Assembly (NCBI GenBank): GCA_031418215.1
Contig: JANOXC010000118.1
Coordinates: 1-64,000 of the forward strand
DNA length: 64,000 nt
Source: JANOXC01 sp031418215
GTDB taxonomy: Bacteria; Bacteroidota; Bacteroidia; AKYH767-A; OLB10
Reading direction: 5' to 3'
A program made the position numbers and the translations under genes. Below, piece after piece: positions 1-8,043 of this stretch. The notes beneath the pieces are model-generated. The model did no database searches, was not told the DNA's origin, and saw nothing but the letters and a program-made list of their open reading frames with translations. Positions within the stretch are counted from its first letter, which is position 1, and every line of letters begins with the position of its first letter.

Positions 1-330
1 CCTGCATTAGTGATGAGCGCTTTGCCCTGCGACCGTTTTGTTTTTGAGGGGTTTTTGCCCTTAAAAAAGGGGCGGCAAACGAAGTTGCAGCAGTTAAAAG
101 AAGAACAAAGGACGATGGTGTTTTATGAGTCGCCGTTTCGATTGATAAAGACATTGGAACAACTGGCTGCTGTAATGGGTGAAAACAGGGCAGCATCTGT
201 TTCGCGTGAGCTTACCAAAATGTTTGAAGAAACAAAGCGTGGGACTCTAAAGGAATTGATTGAATATTTTTCACTTAAAACTGTGAAGGGGGAGTTGGTA
301 ATAGTATTGGCGGGGAAGGAAGAAAGTTGA
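1..330 (+). CDS. rsmI: 16S rRNA (cytidine(1402)-2'-O)-methyltransferase RsmI, C-terminal part
   Basis: The frame is open from the first base, so this is the 3' end of a gene that starts outside the window. The residues match the C-terminal half of RsmI, the SAM-dependent enzyme that 2'-O-methylates C1402 in the decoding centre of 16S rRNA. Recognisable family blocks, in order, are LPCDRFVFEGFLPLKKGR, TMVFYESPFRL and SRELTKMFEE, followed by a final KGELVIVLAG strand. The first 100 or so residues with the SAM-binding part are missing only because of the window edge. It converges on the minus-strand helicase gene, 55 bp away. No terminator is obvious between them. Confidence 0.9.
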   Translation, partial: PALVMSALPCDRFVFEGFLPLKKGRQTKLQQLKEEQRTMVFYESPFRLIKTLEQLAAVMGENRAASVSRELTKMFEETKRGTLKELIEYFSLKTVKGELVIVLAGKEES

Positions 331-385
331 ATCTATGATTTTTTGCAATTCTAATTCCGAGTGGGCAAGTTGTGGAATTATTAAT

Positions 386-2749
386 TTATCTTAAAACACA
401 TTCAAATATTGCTATAACTTTTAGATTGATAGATTCATCTTCTGATAATTCAATGTCAGTGAATTCTGGATTATTAGATTTAGGTTTTAGCTTAATTGAT
501 TCATGGCTCCACAGATCATTTTTAATTTTTTTCTTGCTATAGTATTCTTTAACAGTATATGCTGATCCAAATTCCGATTCTTGTTTACTGGTGTGTTCAG
601 CTAATACTATTTTTCCATTTCGCGACCCTCCTGTATATCTTCTGAATAAACAAGTTGAGCCATTGGGAATAATTTTATTCATCGATTCGCCTAAAACTTT
701 ACATGCGAATAAATCTTTCGATGCCTTGTAACCAGAAGGCAATTCAATCCATTCATAGTCCACGATGTTGACTATTTGCAACTCACTAAAAACACTTGCT
801 GCGGCTTTCAAATCATAAATTGGAACACTATTTTCAAATGGAATAATTTTAACGGCTGGCTGCTTAATATCTTTTATTTTTTTCTTCTCGGCTTTTGCTA
901 TGCGATTTGAAAAATAGTCACGAGTTTCCTCATCTACAAAATATACATGACAACTTTTCATTCCTCTTGTAAATAAGGTTCTGTACGTATTTTTTATTAT
1001 TCTATCTGATATTTCATATGCCTTTTCCGGATCAGTTCTATTTAATGCTACAATACCTTTTAAAGAGCTATCATTTGAATCTCTTTCTCTGAAATTGGTT
1101 ACCACTTTTCCATTTCGAACAACTAAATCTTTACCAACAATTACACCAACATGTTCCAATTCTAATCCTTGACTGGTGTGGATACATCCGATTTCCGAAA
1201 CCGATTCTTTACTAATAATAAACTTCATTCCATCGTCTGCCAAATTCCACTTATGTTTGAAGTCAAACTTTGGGAATTCAATATCATATTTATTTCTATC
1301 TTTTTTGCTAACCCATTTCCAGCAATAACCTGCAAGCATTCTGGATTTATTGTTTTCATTTAAGCTATATATAATGTCTCTTAACTCTGAAGGGTTATTC
1401 AAAACATTAAAACTATAATCTTTTTTTTCAAGCAAAATATTTGATGTATTCCTTATTTGAAGCATATTGTCGAGCCAAGCCAAATAACCATCAGAACCAT
1501 TACATCTAAATTGTGAGCGCAATTCTAATGTTACTACATTTGCATTATTGAATTTTGCCCATTTATTTATTTCATCCTTATTGCCAATATCTTTAGTAGT
1601 TACCTTTTGATCTTCATCAATAAAAAATATTGAAAATTTTGAACACCCTATTATTTCTTTAATTTGGTTTTCTCCAAGATTACTGAACATTCCTGATTTA
1701 GCATTTAATCTGTGAGCTTCGTCAACTATTAATGTGTCAAAAGTATTTGGTTCTGTGTTAATAAAAGAGCCAGATCCAGTGAATAGAAAATCAATATCTC
1801 CTCCTCTCATACTGCCAGTTAACATAGCTTTGTAAACAGCTCTTGGAGCACCATTTTTAGTGACATATTTTGCAACTTTGCCAATTTTATTAAGTCCGAC
1901 AAGAAGGTTTATGGCAACTACAGATTTACCTGTACCCGGCCCGCCTTCAACTATTAGAACATTTTTGTTAAAGTCATTTGATTTTTTTGAGATGGAAATT
2001 GCCGTCTCATAAACAAGTTTTTGATCATCCAACATAATGAATTCCTCCTTTTTATTCTTTAACATTGAAACAAGACAATCGGCTAATGCCTTTGATGGCC
2101 TTATCTTACTGTTTTCAATTCGGTACATTATGTTGGATGTATCGCCTTTTTTTACATGAGATTTTATAAAGTCTCTTAATTTCTGCTTATCCGACTTTAG
2201 GAAAATTGGAGAGATATCAATATAATGCTGGTAAATTCGATTGCTTATTTTACCATCATCTACATAATTATGAAGGTAGGCACAAGGATTAAGTTTAATA
2301 TCATCAATGAATATTGTTTCATTAAAACTATTTAAATAGGCAGCATACGACCAAGCTTGATAGGATGGATGACTTGTGTCTTGTAATCCTCCTTTAAATC
2401 TTGTTTTTACAATTCCATCTTTTTCGGTTAGTTCAATTTCTGTCCACCGTTTCAATTCTATAATGACGACGTTTTCTTTGTTCTCTTTGTTTAATCCGGT
2501 TATTATAAAATCTACCCTAAATGAAGATTGAGGAATCATAAATTCTATTAGAATTCCTGCATCATCTGGTATTGTTGCGTCGGTTAAAACTTGACTCATA
2601 AAAGGCAACGAGTCTCTCCATGATTCAATCTCACTCTGACCCGTGGTCCGCTTTAATCTTTCCTCGAATTTCTTTAATATAACATCTTCAATAGGGAAAT
2701 TATTAACATCATTTAAAAACTCCTTTTTTGTTGAAGAATATACAATCAT
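386..2749 (-). CDS. PD-(D/E)XK nuclease / DUF2075 SF1-type helicase / S24 peptidase fusion protein
   Basis: 787 aa with three visible parts. Residues 1-140 carry a PD-(D/E)XK-like core (FRVD at 77-80, IELK at 97-100). Residues 260-610 are a DUF2075-type P-loop ATPase/helicase: Walker A GGPGTGKS (269-276), Walker B IVDEAH (341-346), a motif-V-like HTSQGLELEHV (524-534) and a motif-VI-like YRTLFTRG (589-596). Residues 640-787 resemble an S24/LexA/UmuD peptidase: GESM with Ser689, and Lys733 in YTVKEY at the dyad position. The ATG overlaps the MazG-like stop by 4 bp (ATGA), which suggests translational coupling. Nuclease-helicase fusions of this kind are common in phage defence, but the role here is inferred. 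The S24 tail could autocleave or sense RecA filaments; that is also inference. Confidence 0.85.
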   Translation of the reverse strand: MIVYSSTKKEFLNDVNNFPIEDVILKKFEERLKRTTGQSEIESWRDSLPFMSQVLTDATIPDDAGILIEFMIPQSSFRVDFIITGLNKENKENVVIIELKRWTEIELTEKDGIVKTRFKGGLQDTSHPSYQAWSYAAYLNSFNETIFIDDIKLNPCAYLHNYVDDGKISNRIYQHYIDISPIFLKSDKQKLRDFIKSHVKKGDTSNIMYRIENSKIRPSKALADCLVSMLKNKKEEFIMLDDQKLVYETAISISKKSNDFNKNVLIVEGGPGTGKSVVAINLLVGLNKIGKVAKYVTKNGAPRAVYKAMLTGSMRGGDIDFLFTGSGSFINTEPNTFDTLIVDEAHRLNAKSGMFSNLGENQIKEIIGCSKFSIFFIDEDQKVTTKDIGNKDEINKWAKFNNANVVTLELRSQFRCNGSDGYLAWLDNMLQIRNTSNILLEKKDYSFNVLNNPSELRDIIYSLNENNKSRMLAGYCWKWVSKKDRNKYDIEFPKFDFKHKWNLADDGMKFIISKESVSEIGCIHTSQGLELEHVGVIVGKDLVVRNGKVVTNFRERDSNDSSLKGIVALNRTDPEKAYEISDRIIKNTYRTLFTRGMKSCHVYFVDEETRDYFSNRIAKAEKKKIKDIKQPAVKIIPFENSVPIYDLKAAASVFSELQIVNIVDYEWIELPSGYKASKDLFACKVLGESMNKIIPNGSTCLFRRYTGGSRNGKIVLAEHTSKQESEFGSAYTVKEYYSKKKIKNDLWSHESIKLKPKSNNPEFTDIELSEDESINLKVIAIFECVLR

Positions 2750-3075
2750 AACTCACTATATTTTTTGGCAGTCCCTTTTGCCTTGTCAACAGGGTATCTA
2801 TCTGCATTTAATTTGATTTTATCAAAAATTATTTGTTTTACATCAAAGCCATATTTGTCTGCCAAAAGAAATGCAAACGAAAAAATATCTGCTAATTCTT
2901 CTTTCACTTTTTCTTGATTGGCATCTTCAGCGATTTTCCATAGAAACAATTCCAATAATTCGCCAGCCTCAATATTTATAGCAAGCGCAAGGTCTTTGGG
3001 ATTATGAAATTGTTCCCAATCTCTTTCATTTCTAAATTTTATAAGCTCCTTTACTATTTCGTCTATATCTTTCAT
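2746..3075 (-). CDS. MazG-like nucleotide pyrophosphohydrolase
   Basis: 109 aa, all-helical, matching the MazG/dUTPase-like NTP-PPase superfamily, which hydrolyses (d)NTPs to (d)NMP plus pyrophosphate. The Mg2+-binding signature is present as EAGELLE (residues 36-42) and EELADIF (59-65). The length fits a single-domain family member. It is the middle gene of a tightly packed trio: its ATG overlaps the stop of the TPR/HExxH gene by one base (TAATG), and its stop overlaps the helicase start by four. In such a context a small NTP-PPase could deplete nucleotides during infection or remove modified nucleotides. The substrate cannot be read from the sequence. Confidence 0.85.
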   Translation of the reverse strand: MKDIDEIVKELIKFRNERDWEQFHNPKDLALAINIEAGELLELFLWKIAEDANQEKVKEELADIFSFAFLLADKYGFDVKQIIFDKIKLNADRYPVDKAKGTAKKYSEL

Positions 3076-5052
3076 TATGATTTCGGTTTATGCATTGTCA
3101 ATGCCAATTTATATTCTTCTTCATACGGTAAGTTTAATTGCAAAACCATTTCTGGTATTGCCAATGACCAGCTTACATAGTAATAAGCTAAAATGTGGTA
3201 CCCGGAGAATGTTTTTCCTTTAATGGAATTAATCCTATAGCCGTCTTTATCTGGTCGGTAACCTTGCGTTCCTTGCGTTGCTATTTCAAATGCGATTTTT
3301 TTAATTTCATCTGGTGGCATTCTTTCAAAGAATTGCAATGCATCAACCATAAACATGACTACAGCCATATTTGTACCTAATGTCTTTTGTGACTTTTGAA
3401 ATTTATCCATTTCACTTTTTTTGGAAGGGTCCTTTGATTCTAAGTCGTATGGATCTTGCTCAATTGTCGACAGCAAGTTGTCTATGTCTTTTCTTTTTGT
3501 TCTGAATTCTACTTCGTTTACCAATTCAAAATATTTATCCAGTTTTAAATCTTCCGCCCAATGAATTACCAACTCATATTCTTCACCAGGTTCTCTATCA
3601 TCTTTATATTGTAAATACTCAGCATAAAAATCGTTTGCTGATTTTAGTTCAGTAGTTGATGCTTGAAAGTCTTTTATAAAATCTAAGCCAAAGAGTTCTT
3701 TAAATTGAATTGCATTAACGATGTTATAGATTTTGCTTTTAGAAATAATATCTTTAGGTGATAGTTCAACAATCTTTTTATCAGTTACTGCTTTTAAACC
3801 TTCTTGAAGCATGTTGTAAAGCGATAGAAACTGATAAGGTCTTAATTCTGAAAAATCATTATAAAGAAAGTTTTCAATAAATAAATCAATAGGTGTGTTG
3901 AAAATTTGTCTGTTCATCCCTTCGAAAAGATTTGAGCAATAATCTGAAATTGATTTTTCAGAAACGCCCATTTTATCGAATTTCTTCACTGTCGACTCAA
4001 GTCCATTAATAAATTTTGACTTATGATTTTGATTCGATATAAAAAGTTGATTCAACGCTCCTTTCCTTGCCTCAATTACAAAGTCCAAATGCACCAATTC
4101 ATGCATAATAAGATGTTCAACTGCCGGATATGATGGCTTGTATCTTACAATATGTTTTGGTCTGTCATAATTTTCTGCAAATTCAAATTTAGCGGCAGTT
4201 GGTATTTCGCTATCTTGAATAATATCTATTTCTCTGTCGCCTTCAAATTCAAGTTTATATTTATACTCTTGGAATATTTTTTTTCCTATGGCGGTTAAAT
4301 TTATTTTCTTGGCAATTGCAAATGCTTGTTTAACTGAATTTTGATAAAGGACATCTTTGTTCCTATTCAATTTGATTGCTTGAATTGTGCTGTAAAAAGC
4401 TGACTGCAAATCAGATTCCCTTTCAGCAATCATCCCTAAAGCAAAATGTGTATTTGGATATTTATCGTTAATTTTTATTGCTTGCCAAAAATATTTTTTA
4501 GCTTCTTCCAATTTACCCTGTTGCATCAGGTTTGCACCTATATTGTTGATGGTAATATTGTCTTTTGGATTTGCTATCAATGCTTGGTCATAATACTTCA
4601 TTGCCGTTGGAACATCATCTTTGAATTTTGCAAAAATGTTTCCCATCATGAGCAAAGCCCACCCATTTTTAGAATCCCACCGTAAAGCATCGATTAAACA
4701 ATTTATGGCTTCTTCCTGATTTCCTTCGTCAGAAATTATTTGCCCCATGATTCTGTGATATTCAGAATTAGTCGGGTTCTTCTCAAGAAGTTTTGTTAGA
4801 ATTGGTTTAGCTTCTGCGTATTTACCTTTTTCACAATAACCAATTGTCTTTTGGTAATCTGCGTCTTGTGAAACGATTGATGGTGTATCAATTTCAATCT
4901 TTACCCAACCGTCTGCAATAATTACTTTGGGTTTGAAAGGACCGTAAGTATAATAATCTTCTAATGTGTTGATTATTAGACTATTACCCCCCCCCCCTTA
5001 ATTTTGGAAAAATAGTAAAGAGAAAGTCGTCTATTTTATGAATGATTTGCAT
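3075..5052 (-). CDS. TPR-repeat protein with HExxH metallopeptidase-like motif; interrupted by a poly-G frameshift
   Basis: The main frame gives 557 aa from an ATG at 4748. It stays open upstream to 4998, where it meets a run of 11 G (minus strand). An ATG at 5052, with an in-frame TAG directly before it, opens a 22-codon frame that ends in TAA just after the run. With one G removed the two frames join into about 658 aa (MQIIHKIDDFLFTIFP, a few Gly, then NSLIINTLEDYYTYG). The start at 4748 would lie inside a TPR helix, so 5052 is the more likely start. Several TPR units lie in the N-terminal half. LIMHELVHLDF (HELVH about 317-321 of the joined protein) suggests a zinc peptidase of the gluzincin type; the third ligand is not clear. 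First gene of the MazG/helicase operon. Function unknown. Confidence 0.75.
4987..4997 (-). repeat. Homopolymer tract, 11 G on the coding strand
   Basis: Eleven consecutive C on the plus strand lie within codons 19-22 of the TPR/HExxH gene. The count puts the start codon at 5052 out of frame with the rest of the gene; ten or thirteen would restore it. Tracts of this type are slip-prone and act as phase-variation switches in other bacteria, but they are also a typical site of sequencing error. Confidence 0.9.
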
Positions 5053-5107
5053 CTAAATAAATTCTTGATTTTTGTTAAGGTTTTTATCCTTTAATTGCCA
5101 TTTACAG

Positions 5108-5115
5108 CAAAATTA
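5108..5115 (-). promoter_or_regulatory. Possible -7 element of the TPR/MazG/helicase operon
   Basis: TAATTTTG on the minus strand matches the Bacteroidota -7 consensus TAnnTTTG and lies 56 bp before the ATG at 5052, in the 90-bp gap after the XRE gene. No good TTG -33 element is seen at the expected distance, so the operon may instead be read through from the XRE gene. Confidence 0.3.
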
Positions 5116-5142
5116 AAATCTTATTCCAAACAAAGATTAATC

Positions 5143-5943
5143 TCACCTCAACTCTTCCTTCATACCTTTCATCTCCATTTCCATCCTTTCCAGTCTGGTG
5201 ATTAATTTATCTTTCTCCCAGAAATTTTCAGGCAATTCACTGCTGATGTAATTGCAGAACTTCCATACTTCCTTAATTTCATTGGCTTGCACTTCATAAG
5301 GTTGAAAAGCGGGGTTTAGTGAATGCAGTTCCAGGCATTTTTTTTTCTTCAGCCTGTTATTGATAATTTTAAAAACAATGCCTTCATCCACAGTCAATAA
5401 TATATATGCCTGGCCGTCTTTGATGTCATAAAAATTTTCAAGGAACTCGCCTATCACCCAACTCTTATCGGGGATGGGCAGCATGCTATCGCCGCTAAGC
5501 TGGAACATGCGGTACTTTCTGTCGTTAAGCAAAATCGGTAGTTGAAATGTGGGTAGCTTTCTGATAAAATCAGGATCGGAATAACCACTTTTATACCCCG
5601 CTTTTGCTTTCAGTGGTACTACTTCGATATTTTCTTTGTTGTTACTGTCAACGGTACTTGCAAGTACACGTAACTTTGACCCCGTAACATAAACATCACT
5701 GCCGCGCTCAAGTTCCGAAAGCTGAAATTCACCAAGCTTTGAAAGATCTATTTTCAACAACGTATCAATCGATACTTTATAATATTTTGAAAACGAAATC
5801 AACGCCTCTACAGTTGGGTTTACCACACTGCCATTTTCATAGCTGTTTAGTGTTGAACGGCTGATGGATAAATCTCCCGCCACCACATCTTGTGTGCGGC
5901 TACGGCGTTGGCGGAGTATTTTGATGTTGTTGCTGAAGTGCAT
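5143..5943 (-). CDS. XRE-family transcriptional regulator with S24 peptidase domain
   Basis: 266 aa. Residues 5-62 form a Cro/C1-type helix-turn-helix (SRSTLNSYENGSVVNPTVEAL). Residues 108-230 resemble the LexA/C1 S24 peptidase fold: a likely self-cleavage site KAKAG (112-116), catalytic Ser153 in GDSM and Lys192 in IVFKII. Repressors of this class bind operator DNA and are inactivated by RecA-stimulated autocleavage after DNA damage. The gene lies 90 bp upstream of the TPR/MazG/helicase operon on the same strand, and the operon's last protein also ends in an S24-like domain. It is therefore a natural candidate regulator of that module (inference). The C-terminus is charged and probably coiled. 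Confidence 0.88.
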   Translation of the reverse strand: MHFSNNIKILRQRRSRTQDVVAGDLSISRSTLNSYENGSVVNPTVEALISFSKYYKVSIDTLLKIDLSKLGEFQLSELERGSDVYVTGSKLRVLASTVDSNNKENIEVVPLKAKAGYKSGYSDPDFIRKLPTFQLPILLNDRKYRMFQLSGDSMLPIPDKSWVIGEFLENFYDIKDGQAYILLTVDEGIVFKIINNRLKKKKCLELHSLNPAFQPYEVQANEIKEVWKFCNYISSELPENFWEKDKLITRLERMEMEMKGMKEELR

Positions 5944-5974
5944 GATGATTTTATTTTAGTTGATGCAAATTTTT

Positions 5975-6446
5975 AACCACGGAGAACACAAGGAAGGACA
6001 CAAAGGACACTGCGAATTTTATTCTAAATAACCATTAATCCCTCTTCTAAAACCATTTTTTAATAGAACAGTGTTGAAGTTTATCAGCAATCCCAATTTA
6101 CATTCTGACAGTTTTATGTATGTTAGAACCTGGGCTAGATGAATATCATTCAACGCTTCAACGGCTTTAACTTCTATAATAAGTTTGTTTTCCACTAATA
6201 CGTCAACACGGTATCCCGCGTCTAATTTAACTTCCTCAAATACTAAGGGCAAGGCTTTTTGTCTTTCAATATTTAGACCGCTCTTAACAAGTTTGTAGGA
6301 AAGGCATTCTTCATAAGCGCTCTCCAATAATCCGGGACCGAGGACTTTGTGAACTTCTAATGCGCAATTAAAAACCACGGTTGCTATTTCATTTTCTTTC
6401 ATTCTTTCCCTGTGTTCTTTGTGTTTTTCCCTGTGCCTTTGTGGTT
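5975..6446. repeat. GxxExxY-associated flanking inverted repeats
   Basis: The first GxxExxY gene is bracketed by low-complexity arms rich in CACAAAG/CACAAGG. The left arm starts AACCACGGAGAACACAAGG (5975-5993). The right arm (about 6404-6446) ends ...CCTTTGTGGTT, so its reverse complement begins AACCACAAAGG. The outer six bases, AACCAC, are exactly inverted and the inner parts only loosely so. Similar arms accompany the second GxxExxY gene. Confidence 0.6.
6019..6402 (-). CDS. GxxExxY protein
   Basis: 127 aa with the family signature GPGLLESAYEECL, followed by the PD-(D/E)XK-like strand block YRVDVLVENKLIIEVKAVEAL (D then ExK) and the conserved end CKLGLLINFN. The family is widespread in Bacteroidota and environmental phyla. 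Its biochemical function is not established, although the fold suggests a nuclease. The gene is a stand-alone cassette between inverted CACAAAG-rich arms. A clear paralogue is at 18381-18803. It lies upstream of the XRE-S24 gene on the same strand, but the arms between them argue for an independent unit. Confidence 0.9.
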   Translation of the reverse strand: MKENEIATVVFNCALEVHKVLGPGLLESAYEECLSYKLVKSGLNIERQKALPLVFEEVKLDAGYRVDVLVENKLIIEVKAVEALNDIHLAQVLTYIKLSECKLGLLINFNTVLLKNGFRRGINGYLE

Positions 6447-6606
6447 CTCTTTTAATTATGTCTATGTTACCGCCATTATATATGGTTGTAATGCTGTCAA
6501 AAGTAAATCATTATTTGTTTCGAAGGAATCCGTCTGCTTATTTTTTAAATGAATCGGGCATATTTTAAAAAAATCACGTAGGTTTGGATTTCCAAAAACA
6601 ACGTCC

Positions 6607-7983
6607 ATGAAACAATCCTTTGTTTTTCTATGCTTTATCTTATTTGCATCTTCCCGGATTTCTATTGCACAAGAGCAGCAACTGCTGTTAGCAGGCCCAA
6701 TGCTGGGTTATGTTGAACACCGATCTGTTTTAATATGGTGTGAAGTAAGTTCAGAAGTAAAAAAAGCCACCATCCGTTACTGGGAGTACAACAATGCAGA
6801 TTTTTTTTATGAACTTGATTATAAGGGTCCTCTGGGAAACCCATATAATCCAATAAAATTTGAATTGCCAAAGTTGAAGATGGACATGAAATATTTTTAT
6901 GAAATAATCCTCAACAATAAATCCGTTGCTTATCCTTATGAGCTTTCCTTCAAAACAAAAAAGCTATGGGAATACAGGACAGACGCCCCCGACTTTTCAT
7001 TTCTCACGGGATCTTGTGCTTATCTGAATGATGCACAATACGACAGGCCGCAGCAGCCGCCTTACGGGCAGGATCCTATTATCCTAAAAACGATGGGAAA
7101 CACCCCTGCCGATTTTATGCTGTGGCTGGGCGATAATCTATATTACCGCGAGGCCGATTTTAGCTCTGTTGCCGGCATGAATTACCGTTATAGTTATAAT
7201 CGCTCAATATCACAGATGCAGCCTTTACTTTCCGCCATGCCTAACTACGCCATCTGGGATGATCATGATTATGGGCCGAATGACAGTCATACCTCATTTG
7301 AATTGAAAGAGGCTTCTTTGGAACTCTTTAAAAATTACTGGGGAAATAAAAGCTACGGAGAACCTGATAATCCCGGAACATATGGGAAGTTTCAATGGAG
7401 CGACTGTGAGTTCTTCTTAACAGATGACCGTTATTACCGATCGCCCGACCAATGGAATGACAGCATCAATGGAAAACCAAACTGTAGTAAAAAATTCTTT
7501 GGCGACAAACAAATGCAATGGTTGAAGAATAATTTAATTTCTTCGAAGGCAACCTTTAAATTTATTGCATGCGGAAGCCAGGTTTTAAATCCCATGAACA
7601 GGTATGAATGGATTTATGATTACCCTTGTGAATACAGCGACCTGATGAATTTTATTAGTGAGTATAAAATCAATGGCGTTGTTTTTCTTACAGGCGACAG
7701 GCATATATCAGAAATAATTAAAATACAGCCCAAGAAAGGTTACCCTTTATACGATATCACCAGCTCGCCTATTACTTCCGGTGTGTTCTCAAAAATAAAA
7801 GACACGCCTGAGTTTAACAATCCTTCACGTGTTCCTAATACACTCATTACTGAAAATAATTTTACCCGAATTGCCGTTTCAGGAATGGATAAGGAACGCA
7901 TCCTGAAGTTGCAATTCATCAATAAAGCCGGGCAGGTACTTGGTGATTTTTCCATCAATGCCTCTGATCTTTTATTTAAATAA
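6607..7983 (+). CDS. Secreted PhoD-like alkaline phosphatase family protein
   Basis: 458 aa. Residues 1-21 form a signal peptide (hydrophobic FVFLCFILFASS, cut after SIAQ). An N-terminal fibronectin-like domain typical of PhoD (LAGPMLGYVEHRSVLIW) precedes the metallophosphatase core. Core motifs in order are FLTGSCAY, LWLGDNLYYR (metal-binding Asp/Asn), NYAIWDDHDYGPNDS, LTDDRYYRSPD and VFLTGDRHISE. Enzymes of this family are phosphodiesterases/phosphomonoesterases with Fe/Ca centres, exported to the periplasm or outside. The key Asp and His residues are visible, so activity is likely. A TAGGTTTG at 6579-6586 could be its -7 element. The prolyl-oligopeptidase homologue follows after 60 bp. Confidence 0.88.
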   Translation: MKQSFVFLCFILFASSRISIAQEQQLLLAGPMLGYVEHRSVLIWCEVSSEVKKATIRYWEYNNADFFYELDYKGPLGNPYNPIKFELPKLKMDMKYFYEIILNNKSVAYPYELSFKTKKLWEYRTDAPDFSFLTGSCAYLNDAQYDRPQQPPYGQDPIILKTMGNTPADFMLWLGDNLYYREADFSSVAGMNYRYSYNRSISQMQPLLSAMPNYAIWDDHDYGPNDSHTSFELKEASLELFKNYWGNKSYGEPDNPGTYGKFQWSDCEFFLTDDRYYRSPDQWNDSINGKPNCSKKFFGDKQMQWLKNNLISSKATFKFIACGSQVLNPMNRYEWIYDYPCEYSDLMNFISEYKINGVVFLTGDRHISEIIKIQPKKGYPLYDITSSPITSGVFSKIKDTPEFNNPSRVPNTLITENNFTRIAVSGMDKERILKLQFINKAGQVLGDFSINASDLLFK

Positions 7984-8043
7984 CTTTATTATTTCTTTCT
8001 CGTTGAACTTAGATTAAATTTAAAATATAAAATTAATATATCC

